A stretch of DNA of 19,371 nt from JAKEGN01 sp964465665 (GTDB lineage Bacteria; Pseudomonadota; Gammaproteobacteria; Steroidobacterales; Woeseiaceae). Shown piece by piece: positions 1-7,367 of the stretch. Location of the stretch: assembly GCA_964465665.1 (NCBI GenBank), contig CAYXKM010000182.1:1-19371 (forward strand), given 5' to 3'. Positions within the stretch are counted from its first letter, which is position 1, and each line of letters begins with the position of its first letter. The notes beneath the pieces were generated by a model that had not been told where the DNA came from, searched no databases, and saw only the letters and a program-made list of their open reading frames with translations. The translations under genes and the position numbers were made by a program.

Positions 1-70
1 GACCGACGCCGCCACGGCCGAACTGAAACTTCTTCAGGTCGCATTTCCCGAGTACCGGCTGGCCAGATAG
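1..70 (+). CDS. 3' end of an unidentified gene (partial)
   Basis: Frame 2 is open from the window edge to a TAG at 68-70 and encodes the tail TDAATAELKLLQVAFPEYRLAR. The length is too short to identify a family. The reading is supported only by the open frame, the coding-like third-base GC, and the placement of a promoter-like -10 box for mdh shortly after the stop. It could be chance. Confidence 0.35.
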   Translation, partial: TDAATAELKLLQVAFPEYRLAR

Positions 71-103
71 GGCCGACGGCGATGTGCCGATGCTGCGCGG
101 CGA

Positions 104-112
104 TGCTAGAAT
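104..112 (+). promoter_or_regulatory. candidate extended -10 promoter for mdh
   Basis: The motif TGCTAGAAT is an extended -10 element (TGn followed by TAGAAT at 107-112). It lies 55 bp before the mdh ATG and just after the stop of the preceding partial gene. No convincing -35 box sits 17 bp upstream, which is compatible with an extended -10 promoter. The same TAGAAT hexamer occurs ahead of the HMG-CoA synthase gene (5823-5828) and the exeA-like gene (14358-14363). Confidence 0.4.
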
Positions 113-167
113 CGCCGCCCCGCAAACCAAATTGCGCCCGGTCTCCTTGAGCTCCCAGGATGAAATC

Positions 168-1145
168 ATGAAATCGCCCGTTCGCGTCACAATCACTGGC
201 GCCGCCGGCCAGATCGGCTATCAGCTCGCGTTCCGAATTGCCTCCGGCCAGATGCTCGGCGGTGACCAGCCCGTGATTCTGCAGCTGCTTGAGATTCCGC
301 CGGCGCTGCCTGCACTACAAGGCGTGGTCATGGAACTCGAGGATTGCGCGTTCGGCACTCTCGCAGGGATCGTGGCAACCACAGATGCCGATGATGCGTT
401 CCGCGACAGTGATTTTGCATTGCTTGTAGGAGCCCGCCCGCGTGGCCCGGGCATGGAGAGAAAGGATCTGCTCGAGGCCAATGCGCAGATTTTCTCGGTT
501 CAGGGGAAAGCTATGAATCGGCATGCCAGTCGCAACATCCGCGTATTGGTCGTTGGCAACCCGGCCAATACGAATGCCCTGATTGCCAGTGCCAACGCAC
601 CGGCCGTTCCTCGCCACAATTTCACCGCGATGACACGGCTGGATCATAACCGTGCGGTGGCACAACTCGCTTCCAGGACCGGTAATCATGTCAGGGACGT
701 TCAGCGCTTGACCATCTGGGGCAACCATTCGGCAACCCAGTATCCGGATATTCACCATGCGACCGTCAAGGGCAAGGCGGCCAGCGACCTGGTTGACCAG
801 CACTGGCTGACCGAAACTTTCATCCCGACGGTGCAACAGCGGGGCGCCGCTATTATCAAGGCCAGAGGCGCCTCATCTGCAGCTTCTGCCGCATCGGCAG
901 CAATCGATCATATGCATGACTGGGTGCTCGGCACCGGCGGCGACAACTGGGTCAGCATGGGAATTCCGGCCGATGGCAGTTACGGTATCAGCGAAGGCGT
1001 GATCTATTCGTACCCGGTGCGCTGCAGGAATGGCGCCTACGAGATCGTAAAGGGTCTCGCGATCAATGATTTCAGCATGAGCCGCATGCGCGCAACGGAA
1101 AAGGAACTCCGAGAAGAACGGGCCGCTATCGAAGCACTGCTGTAG
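168..1145 (+). CDS. mdh: malate dehydrogenase (cytosolic type)
   Basis: This enzyme interconverts malate and oxaloacetate with NAD in the TCA cycle, in the cytoplasm. The 325-residue product has the Rossmann loop GAAGQIG (11-17), the substrate-binding arginines in GARPRGPGMER (88-98), GNPANTN (130-136), the catalytic Asp in TRLDHNR (156-162) and the catalytic His in IWGNHSATQYPD (183-194, His187). Length and motifs match the roughly 327-residue cytosolic/plant-like MDH group found in many proteobacteria rather than the shorter E. coli Mdh. I place the start at ATG 168 because AGGA at 157-160 is 7 bp upstream and the family begins just before the GxxGxxG loop. A GTG at 84 in the same frame would add 28 residues without homology. 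The gene appears monocistronic, with its own -10 box and a hairpin after the stop. Confidence 0.95.
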   Translation: MKSPVRVTITGAAGQIGYQLAFRIASGQMLGGDQPVILQLLEIPPALPALQGVVMELEDCAFGTLAGIVATTDADDAFRDSDFALLVGARPRGPGMERKDLLEANAQIFSVQGKAMNRHASRNIRVLVVGNPANTNALIASANAPAVPRHNFTAMTRLDHNRAVAQLASRTGNHVRDVQRLTIWGNHSATQYPDIHHATVKGKAASDLVDQHWLTETFIPTVQQRGAAIIKARGASSAASAASAAIDHMHDWVLGTGGDNWVSMGIPADGSYGISEGVIYSYPVRCRNGAYEIVKGLAINDFSMSRMRATEKELREERAAIEALL

Positions 1146-1149
1146 CATT

Positions 1150-1175
1150 GCGACCGCTGTCACCGCAGCGGACGC
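1150..1175 (+). terminator. hairpin after mdh, possible terminator
   Basis: GCG-A-CCGCTG, loop TCACCG, CAGCGG-A-CGC forms a 9-bp paired stem with one A/A mismatch, starting 5 bp after the mdh stop. No T-run follows, so it is not a classical intrinsic terminator. It may instead stabilise the transcript end or work with Rho. Confidence 0.4.
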
Positions 1176-1243
1176 GCACTTCTGGTAATGTAACGAGGCA
1201 GGGTTCCGGCGTTGCCGTGATGAGGTACGCAGTCAACAGCACT

Positions 1244-1271
1244 TCGCGAGAGCCTGCAGGCTCAGTCGCGA
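1244..1271 (+). repeat. inverted repeat upstream of fadE (candidate operator or hairpin)
   Basis: The core GAGCCTGCAGGCTC (1250-1263) is a perfect 14-bp palindrome. It is flanked by TCGCGA on the left (1244-1249) and TCGCGA on the right (1266-1271), which are themselves complementary. The whole element therefore reads as a 28-bp imperfect dyad with a 2-nt asymmetry. It ends 28 bp before the fadE start codon. It does not look like the FadR or PsrA consensus sequences I know. It could bind a dimeric repressor as DNA or fold as an RNA hairpin in the leader. Confidence 0.5.
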
Positions 1272-1299
1272 TACGTGTGACAATCAAGAGGTAAGTGTC

Positions 1300-3873
1300 G
1301 TGTCCAGTTTCATTGTAGGTCTTCTCTGGTTCCTGCTGTTTGCCGGCGGTGCCATTTACCTGGCCTACAATCGCATCAGTCTGCTTACGGCGACCACGGT
1401 CACCGGTGCAGCTCTTTTCATCTATTCCATTTTCGGCTCCGCACCTTTTCTCTGGTTGCTGCTGCTGTGGGGCCTTTTTGCTCTCATGGTCATGGCCAAC
1501 ATGATGGAGTTCCGGCGAGAGAAATTCACCCGTCCCGCGCTCGCCGTGTATCGCACGATGTTGCCGTCCATGTCGGACACGGAACGCGAGGCGCTCGAAG
1601 CTGGCAGCGTCTGGTGGGATGGCGAGCTGTTCTCGGGCATGCCGGACTGGGAACGGCTTATGTCGTTCCCGGCGCCGAAGCTTTCGGAAGAGGAACAGGG
1701 GTTTCTGGACGGTCCCTGCGAAGAGCTTTGCCGGATGCTCGATGACTGGGACATTTCCTTCCAGCGCGGCGACATGCCTGCCCACGTCTGGGCTTTCATC
1801 AAGAAGCACAGATTCTTCGCAATGATCATCCCGAAGAAGTACGGGGGACTCGAGTTCTCCGCTTATGCGAATGCAATGGTTATCGCAAAGCTTGCCAGTC
1901 GCAGCACGACTGCATCATCGACTGTCGGTGTGCCCAACTCTCTTGGCCCGGCGGAATTGCTGCTGCACTACGGCACCGAAGAACAAAAAAATCGATATCT
2001 GCCGGGCCTCGCCTCCGGCGAGGAAATACCGTGCTTCGCCCTGACATCGACGCAGGCGGGATCGGACGCAGCTGCATTGATCGACAGCGGCGTGGTGTGT
2101 AAGGGGATGTGGGACGGCGAAGAAATCATCGGCATAAAGCTGAACTGGGACAAGCGCTACATCACGCTCGCGCCCGTCGCCACCGTACTCGGGCTCGCGT
2201 TTAAACTTTATGACCCGGAGCATCTTATCGGCGATGTGGACGAGCACGGCATTACTGCTGCGTTGATTCCGACCAACACACCAGGCGTCATCGTTGGCCG
2301 CCGCCACTATCCGCTGACTATCCCGTTCCAGAACGGGCCAACATCGGGGAAGGATGTCTTTGTGCCGCTCGACTACATCATCGGCGGACAGGAGATGGCG
2401 GGAAAAGGCTGGAAAATGCTGGTCGAGCTGCTGTCGGTGGGCCGTGCCATCACACTGCCGTCGACAGCAGCCGGCGGCAGCCAGGCAGCATCGTACAGCG
2501 CCGGTGCCTATACGCGAATCCGCCGCCAGTTCAATCTGCCCATTTCGAAGTTCGATGGTATCGGTGAGGCCCTCGCGAGGATTGCCGGTCACACCTATAT
2601 AATGAACGCGGCCATATCGGTGACTGCCGGCGCCATCGACCAGGGCGAGAAGCCTGCGGTGCCTTCGGCCATCCTCAAATACCATTGCACCGAACTCGGT
2701 CGCAAAGTTGCCAACGACACGATGGATGTGCACGGCGGCAAGGCCATCATGCTCGGACCCAGGAACTATGTGGGCCGGGGTTATATGGCGACGCCGATTG
2801 CCATTACGGTCGAAGGCGCCAATATTCTCACGCGCAGCCTGATTATTTTTGGCCAGGGCGCCATGCGCTGTCACCCGTTCGTGTTGCGCGAGTTGCACGC
2901 CGCGCAGGATCCGAACCGGGATAAAGGGCTGATTGAGTTTGACGATGCGCTCTTCTCCCACATCGGTTACGCAATCAGCAATCTGGCGAGGTCGTTTTTC
3001 CTTGCGCTGACATTTGCAAGGTTCAGTCGGGTTCCTCTGACAACACCTACGAAACGTTATTACCAGAATATCAACCGATACAGTGCGGCGTTTGCACTCG
3101 CCACCGATTTTGCAATGCTGACGCTCGGCGGGAAACTGAAGATAAAGGAACTGCTGTCGGCCCGGCTGGGAGACGTGCTCAGTTCGATGTATCTCGCTTC
3201 AACGGTGCTCAAGCATTTCGAGAATCAGGGTCGTCCGACCGCAGATCTGCCGCTCGTGGAATGGTCGGTACGAACGCTCATGTATAACGCACAGGAGCAG
3301 TTGCACAGTTTCTTGCGCAATTTCCCGAATCGTCCGGTGGCTTTTTTCCTGCGCTGTTTTATTTTCCCCCGTGGCCGCACCTACTTCTCGCCGTCCGACG
3401 ATCTCGCCAGATCCGTCGTTGATCTTGTAACTCAAAGTGGCGCGGCCCGGGAACGGCTCTGCCAGCAGGCCTACACGACTCTTGAGCCCGGGAATCCGCT
3501 CGGCCAGCTGCAGGAAGCACTGGAGCTCACCGAAAAGTACGAGCCCCTGGAAACCCGGTTGCGACAGGCACGCAAGGAGGGGCTCATTCGCGCAGATTAC
3601 TTCGGCCATCAGATCGGCGAAGCGGAGCATGCGAAGATCATCAGCGGTGCCGAAGCAGCAGACCTGCGTGTTTATCATGAAAAGGTCTTGAAGTTGCTGG
3701 CGGTAGACGATTTTTCACCTGATGCATTCAGGCGTTCAGGCATTGACGACGAGACGCCTGCATCGATGTCGGTCCCCGCGCCTGCGGCCAGGAGGGCAGC
3801 CGCAAAGAAACCGTCAAGGAAAAAATCAGCTGCCAAAGCAGCAAAGCCCGCCGATCAGAACAGCAACAGCTGA
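1300..3873 (+). CDS. fadE: acyl-CoA dehydrogenase FadE
   Basis: This flavoenzyme performs the first dehydrogenation of fatty-acid beta-oxidation (acyl-CoA to trans-2-enoyl-CoA). The 857 residues start with about three hydrophobic segments (roughly 4-23, 28-45 and 49-67), as in membrane-associated FadE. An acyl-CoA dehydrogenase core follows, with CFALTSTQAGSD and KMLVELLSVGRAI. Glu505 in TVEGANILTR sits where this family places its catalytic base. The FadE-specific C-terminal domain (DUF1974) reaches about residue 797 (KLLAVDDFSPDAF). The start is GTG 1300, with AAGAGGT (1286-1292) 7 bp upstream. E. coli FadE is about 814 residues; the excess here is a basic Ala/Lys-rich tail (about 819-857, with KKPSRKKSAAKAAKPA) that resembles histone-H1-like tails. 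The next gene starts 9 bp downstream, suggesting co-transcription. Confidence 0.96.
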   Translation: MSSFIVGLLWFLLFAGGAIYLAYNRISLLTATTVTGAALFIYSIFGSAPFLWLLLLWGLFALMVMANMMEFRREKFTRPALAVYRTMLPSMSDTEREALEAGSVWWDGELFSGMPDWERLMSFPAPKLSEEEQGFLDGPCEELCRMLDDWDISFQRGDMPAHVWAFIKKHRFFAMIIPKKYGGLEFSAYANAMVIAKLASRSTTASSTVGVPNSLGPAELLLHYGTEEQKNRYLPGLASGEEIPCFALTSTQAGSDAAALIDSGVVCKGMWDGEEIIGIKLNWDKRYITLAPVATVLGLAFKLYDPEHLIGDVDEHGITAALIPTNTPGVIVGRRHYPLTIPFQNGPTSGKDVFVPLDYIIGGQEMAGKGWKMLVELLSVGRAITLPSTAAGGSQAASYSAGAYTRIRRQFNLPISKFDGIGEALARIAGHTYIMNAAISVTAGAIDQGEKPAVPSAILKYHCTELGRKVANDTMDVHGGKAIMLGPRNYVGRGYMATPIAITVEGANILTRSLIIFGQGAMRCHPFVLRELHAAQDPNRDKGLIEFDDALFSHIGYAISNLARSFFLALTFARFSRVPLTTPTKRYYQNINRYSAAFALATDFAMLTLGGKLKIKELLSARLGDVLSSMYLASTVLKHFENQGRPTADLPLVEWSVRTLMYNAQEQLHSFLRNFPNRPVAFFLRCFIFPRGRTYFSPSDDLARSVVDLVTQSGAARERLCQQAYTTLEPGNPLGQLQEALELTEKYEPLETRLRQARKEGLIRADYFGHQIGEAEHAKIISGAEAADLRVYHEKVLKLLAVDDFSPDAFRRSGIDDETPASMSVPAPAARRAAAKKPSRKKSAAKAAKPADQNSNS

Positions 3874-3882
3874 TGTGAGAAC

Positions 3883-5238
3883 ATGACGAACGACTCGGGC
3901 GTCATTTACGAGGTTTCGCTCGAGATAGAGCAGGATGTCGCGGCCGAATTCGATGCCTGGCTCGCCGGACACATCGACGACATGCTGACGACGCCGGGAT
4001 TTCTCTCGGCCCGGACGTTCACGCTGGAAAATTCCGCCGACGGCAGGGCCCGCCGCGTCTCGCATTTTCACATTGAAAGCGAAGCGGACCTGGAGCGCTA
4101 TCTTGCCGGACCCGCGGCCGCAATGCGCCAGGCCGCAACCGACCGGTTCGAGGACAAGTTCACGGCGAGCCGACGAATTCTGCATGCCGTACCGTCAAGC
4201 GGCATCGCGTCGGCGCCTGTAGAGCAATGCCTGAACTGCAAAACCCCTCTCGCCGGGCAGTACTGCGCCAATTGCGGACAGCGCGCGCGGAGTCGGCTGA
4301 TCAGCCTGTGGGAACTGACCACCGATGCCTTCGGTGACCTGTTCGAGGTCGATTCGCGGTTGTGGCGAACGCTCATACCGCTCTTTGCCCGACCCGGAAT
4401 CCTGACCAGGGACTACCTTGAGGGCCGGCGCGCGCGGTTCATGCCGCCATTTCGCACTTACCTGGTCCTCAGCATTATTTTCTTCCTGGTCGCGTTCTTC
4501 GATCCGAAGAAAGACCTGCAGATACTCTTCGAGCCCGAGCAGACGGATTCCGCTGAAGTTACCGATGAGAAAACCGATTCGGAAGGCGATGACACCGGAC
4601 ACGATGTACTGAAGGAGCTCGACGAAGCCGGTGTGGTCCTCGACGAGGAGCAGCGCGAGAAACTGGAGGAAACAGAACAGGGCCTGAACATAAACCTGTC
4701 AGAAGGCACGGCAGACACGCGTTGCGACCTGGACGACCTGGAAACGTCACAGATTCCGCAGTGGCTGGCGAAACGGCTGACGAAGGAACGGCTGCAAAAG
4801 GTGTGTGAGAGAGTTACGGCGAACGAAGGCCGCGATTTCATCAGCAGGATGCTCGACAACATACCTGCCGCGCTGTTTTTCCTGCTCCCGTTGATGGCAT
4901 TGGTTCTGAAAATCCTCTACCCGCTGTCCAAGCGCTATTATGTCGAGCACTTGCTGTTCGTCGTGCACTTCCATGCCTTCTTCTTCCTCGTCCTTACGCT
5001 GCAGATCCTGTTTGCCCGATCCGGGGCCATCATTTCCATTCCAGAGGGCGCCGTTAACACAACGATTGTCGCCATCTCGTTGTACATACCTGTGTACCTT
5101 TACAAAGCGATGCGGCGCGTCTATGGACAGGGCCACTTGCTGACGACGTTGAAATACCTGATGCTGGTGATCGCGTACGCGATGGGATTTTCGCTCGTGC
5201 TGCTGGTTGCGACGCTGATAGCGGCATTTTCCATCTGA
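3883..5238 (+). CDS. DUF4286-DUF3667 fusion, zinc-ribbon membrane protein
   Basis: The function is unknown. Residues 7-101 (IYEVSLEIEQDV to FEDKFTASRRIL) resemble DUF4286, a small ferredoxin-like fold usually found as a stand-alone protein of about 100 residues. Residues 114-206 match the start of DUF3667: a zinc ribbon with Cys116, Cys119, Cys128 and Cys131 (CLNC...CANC), then FARPGILTRDYLEGRRARFMPPFR leading into a first membrane segment at about 190-206. A highly acidic soluble stretch (about 215-320, rich in Glu and Asp) follows. Four further hydrophobic segments lie at about 329-345, 355-378, 391-407 and 425-448, with the family-like VEHLLFVVHFHAF at 354-366. The start ATG 3883 is 9 bp after fadE, with only a weak GTGAGA ribosome site. 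Placement suggests co-expression with fadE, but a link to lipids is inference. Confidence 0.85.
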   Translation: MTNDSGVIYEVSLEIEQDVAAEFDAWLAGHIDDMLTTPGFLSARTFTLENSADGRARRVSHFHIESEADLERYLAGPAAAMRQAATDRFEDKFTASRRILHAVPSSGIASAPVEQCLNCKTPLAGQYCANCGQRARSRLISLWELTTDAFGDLFEVDSRLWRTLIPLFARPGILTRDYLEGRRARFMPPFRTYLVLSIIFFLVAFFDPKKDLQILFEPEQTDSAEVTDEKTDSEGDDTGHDVLKELDEAGVVLDEEQREKLEETEQGLNINLSEGTADTRCDLDDLETSQIPQWLAKRLTKERLQKVCERVTANEGRDFISRMLDNIPAALFFLLPLMALVLKILYPLSKRYYVEHLLFVVHFHAFFFLVLTLQILFARSGAIISIPEGAVNTTIVAISLYIPVYLYKAMRRVYGQGHLLTTLKYLMLVIAYAMGFSLVLLVATLIAAFSI

Positions 5239-5240
5239 TT

Positions 5241-5256
5241 GCAGGCCCTCGCCTGC
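5241..5256 (+). repeat. short perfect hairpin between genes
   Basis: GCAGGC, loop CCTC, GCCTGC forms a perfect 6-bp stem starting 3 bp after the DUF3667 gene stop and ending 33 bp before the next ATG. There is no T-run. It may be a processing or mRNA-stability element between the two genes. Confidence 0.35.
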
Positions 5257-5289
5257 ACGGAATCCTGAACCATCCAATGGGAGTCAAAT

Positions 5290-5781
5290 ATGAGGTCAAT
5301 CATTCAACTGACGGTGCTGATGCTTTTTGCGCTGCCATTGCTCGCATCCTGCGGGCATGACCATGAACCGGCGGAATCGTCCGGCGCCGCCGCTCCAAGC
5401 CCCGTTGACGACAAGCCGACGATGCCACGCACTCCTGCGCCGGAGGGCGCAAGGGTTTTCTTCCTGGCTCCGGCAGACGGTGCGGTTGTGTCAGGATCAC
5501 TCAAGGTTGAGTTCGGAGTCGAGGGCATGTCACTGGTTCGAGCCGGCGACAACTCACCGGACAGCGGCCATCACCATCTGCTGATCGATACCGACCTACC
5601 GGATCCAGCCCTGCCGATCCCTGCCGATGCGAATCACGTGCACTTCGGCGACGGCAGTTCGTCAACCGAGCTGACATTGCCACCTGGCGAGCACACCTTG
5701 CAGTTGCTGTTCGCGGATCACCTGCATATACCGCATGACCCGCCGGTGTATTCCGGGCGCATTACAGTGACGGTCGAATAG
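5290..5781 (+). CDS. DUF4399 family lipoprotein, histidine-rich
   Basis: This is a predicted lipoprotein of unknown function, 163 residues. The signal peptide ends in a lipobox LLASC with the acylated cysteine at Cys21. The +2 residue is Gly, so sorting to the outer membrane is expected. A Pro/Ala-rich linker (31-52) precedes a DUF4399-like beta domain (about 53-163) with SGHHHLLID (92-100), NHVHFGDG (115-122), PGEHTL (132-137) and DHLHIPHD (143-150). The regularly spaced histidines could bind a metal such as copper; this is inference from composition, although the family is known for the GHHHLLID signature. GGGAG at 5279-5283 is 6 bp before the ATG. It lies 51 bp after the DUF3667 gene and may share its transcript. 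Confidence 0.85.
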   Translation: MRSIIQLTVLMLFALPLLASCGHDHEPAESSGAAAPSPVDDKPTMPRTPAPEGARVFFLAPADGAVVSGSLKVEFGVEGMSLVRAGDNSPDSGHHHLLIDTDLPDPALPIPADANHVHFGDGSSSTELTLPPGEHTLQLLFADHLHIPHDPPVYSGRITVTVE

Positions 5782-5799
5782 GCGAATCGCCACTCTTGC

Positions 5800-5828
5800 T
5801 TGAGCGGATGAGGCGACGCTACTAGAAT
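5800..5828 (+). promoter_or_regulatory. candidate sigma-70 promoter of HMG-CoA synthase gene
   Basis: TTGAGC (5800-5805) and TAGAAT (5823-5828) are separated by 17 bp, the ideal sigma-70 spacing. Predicted initiation near 5835 would give a leader of about 58 nt before the ATG at 5893. The element sits in the only gap of any size upstream of the gene, so HMG-CoA synthase is probably transcribed separately from the lipoprotein gene. Confidence 0.55.
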
Positions 5829-5830
5829 TC

Positions 5831-5852
5831 GCTGGCCGGGCCCGGTTCCAGC
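5831..5852 (+). repeat. leader hairpin of HMG-CoA synthase transcript
   Basis: GCTGG (5831-5835) pairs with CCAGC (5848-5852) around an internal self-complementary CCGGGCCCGG. A GC-rich structure would therefore form at the very 5' end of the predicted transcript. A second CCCGGGGG run at about 5868-5875 could offer alternative pairing. No known riboswitch is recognised. Confidence 0.3.
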
Positions 5853-5892
5853 TTGACGAACTTCAGACCCGGGGGCGCCACCACCTAAACAT

Positions 5893-7365
5893 ATGAACAA
5901 AAAAAGCATAGGAATCAGCGGGTTATCGGTATATGTGCCGCCATTCCGTGTATGGCTCGAGGATTGGTGCAATTGGACGGGTAACCAGTGGCCCAGGGTT
6001 CGCGAGGTGGTCGGGCGGAGTTTTCGGGTTCGCGGCCCGCAGCAAAGCGTGTACACCATGGCCGCCACCGCCGTCATGCGACTGATACGTCAGTACGATA
6101 TCGACCCTTCGCGAGTGAAATTTCTCGGGCTCGGTACCGAGTCGAGCACGGATAACTCGGCCGGCGCCATTATTGTCAAAGGAATGGTTGATCGTGCTCT
6201 TGTCGCTCAGGGCAAAGCGCCGATCGCCAGGAGTTGCGAGGTACCCGAGTTCAAACATGCGTGCCTTGGCGGTGTTTACGGCATGAAAGGAGCGTTGCGA
6301 CACCTGGCACTTGACGGTGCCGGCGGACAGGCGATCGTGGTGTGTGCCGACATCGCAGAATACGCCCGCGGCAGCAGTGGCGAACCAACGCAAGGCGCGG
6401 GTGCGATAGCGATGTTGCTGGAGGAGGACCCTGCGCTCGCCGAGGTGGACCTGATTCGCTCGGGCTCGGCATCCGATTACAGGATTATCGATTTTCGCAA
6501 GCCGATGCTGCGTTTTTGCGGACAGGATCGAAGCGAGAGCCACCAGGTTCAGGACTTCCCGGTTTTCAATGGCAAGTATTCGACAACCTGCTACATCGAC
6601 GAAACCCTGCACGCATTGAACGACATGTACGCGAAGCGCGGTGTCAGGGCGATCGATTACATGCGCTCGCTGAAAACGGCGTTCATGCATCGCCCGTACC
6701 GGCGCATGCCAGAAACCGGCTGGGCAGTCGCCTACCTGTTTGCCTTGGGAAATGGCAGCGCAGAAGACCACGCCGAACTCGCATCCTACTGTTACGAGGC
6801 AGGTATCGAGCCGGATGCGCTGCTTTCGGAAATGCTCAGCAAACCCGAGATTGTCGCCCTTGCGAATCCCGAGCAGCTGAATTATGAGGCGTACCCGATG
6901 ACCATGGCGGTATTCAGGGTTTTTCGCGCCTCCCGCCGCTACCGCCGCGAGATACTCGACAAGCTCGCGCTTGGCAGCGACATGATGCTCGACCTCGGCA
7001 ATTTGTACACGGCGGCGCTCCCCGCCTGGCTGGCTGCCGGTTTCGAACAAGCGCTGGATGAAGGCCGCAACCTGGAAGGCGCAGAACTGCTGACCCTGGG
7101 ATACGGCAGCGGCGATGCTGCAGAAGTCATTCCTTTCTTCGTCTCGGATCGCTGGCGTGAAGCGACATCCCGAATCGGCTTTTCGGGTGCGATGGAGTTG
7201 GCCGTAGATCTCAACGCAGCACAGTATGAAGCATTACATGACGGGCGACGCGTAACCGGCCTCAATTACATTCCGCGTCATGAGTTCGTGATCGACAAGG
7301 TCGGCCGCACCGATCAGCGGCAGTTCCAGGATCTCGGGATCGAATACTACAAATACGTTGGCTGA
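5893..7365 (+). CDS. mvaS: hydroxymethylglutaryl-CoA synthase
   Basis: This enzyme condenses acetyl-CoA with acetoacetyl-CoA to HMG-CoA, the entry to the mevalonate pathway. The 490-residue product keeps the family triad: Glu83 in GTESSTDNSAG, the acyl-carrying Cys124 in FKHACLGG and His266 in FMHRPY. It also has ADIAEYA, TQGAGAIAML and FNGKYSTTCY, as in animal and bacterial HMG-CoA synthases. Most bacterial enzymes are near 390 residues. This one is about 100 longer, with most of the excess in the second half (about 270-420), so it is nearer the eukaryotic size. The ATG at 5893 lacks a clear Shine-Dalgarno sequence, but translation beginning at MNKKSIGISGLSVYVPP fits the fold. The gene points at the minus-strand mevalonate operon and its stop is 2 bp from the idi stop. 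A polyketide beta-branching synthase is a less likely alternative given the neighbours. Confidence 0.92.
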   Translation: MNKKSIGISGLSVYVPPFRVWLEDWCNWTGNQWPRVREVVGRSFRVRGPQQSVYTMAATAVMRLIRQYDIDPSRVKFLGLGTESSTDNSAGAIIVKGMVDRALVAQGKAPIARSCEVPEFKHACLGGVYGMKGALRHLALDGAGGQAIVVCADIAEYARGSSGEPTQGAGAIAMLLEEDPALAEVDLIRSGSASDYRIIDFRKPMLRFCGQDRSESHQVQDFPVFNGKYSTTCYIDETLHALNDMYAKRGVRAIDYMRSLKTAFMHRPYRRMPETGWAVAYLFALGNGSAEDHAELASYCYEAGIEPDALLSEMLSKPEIVALANPEQLNYEAYPMTMAVFRVFRASRRYRREILDKLALGSDMMLDLGNLYTAALPAWLAAGFEQALDEGRNLEGAELLTLGYGSGDAAEVIPFFVSDRWREATSRIGFSGAMELAVDLNAAQYEALHDGRRVTGLNYIPRHEFVIDKVGRTDQRQFQDLGIEYYKYVG

Positions 7366-7367
7366 AG

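Noticed and set aside
84..167. 28-residue N-terminal extension of malate dehydrogenase from GTG 84
   Set aside because: It would include the -10 box at 107-112; ATG 168 has a good ribosome site and fits the family N-terminus.
1915..2961. 348-codon minus-strand open frame inside fadE
   Set aside because: No recognisable domain, and it covers the well-conserved acyl-CoA dehydrogenase core on the other strand.
5923..7050. 375-codon open frame on the minus strand opposite HMG-CoA synthase
   Set aside because: Its translation has no recognisable family or fold, is rich in His, Arg and Cys as expected of an antisense frame in GC-rich DNA, and lies wholly within a gene with clear catalytic motifs.
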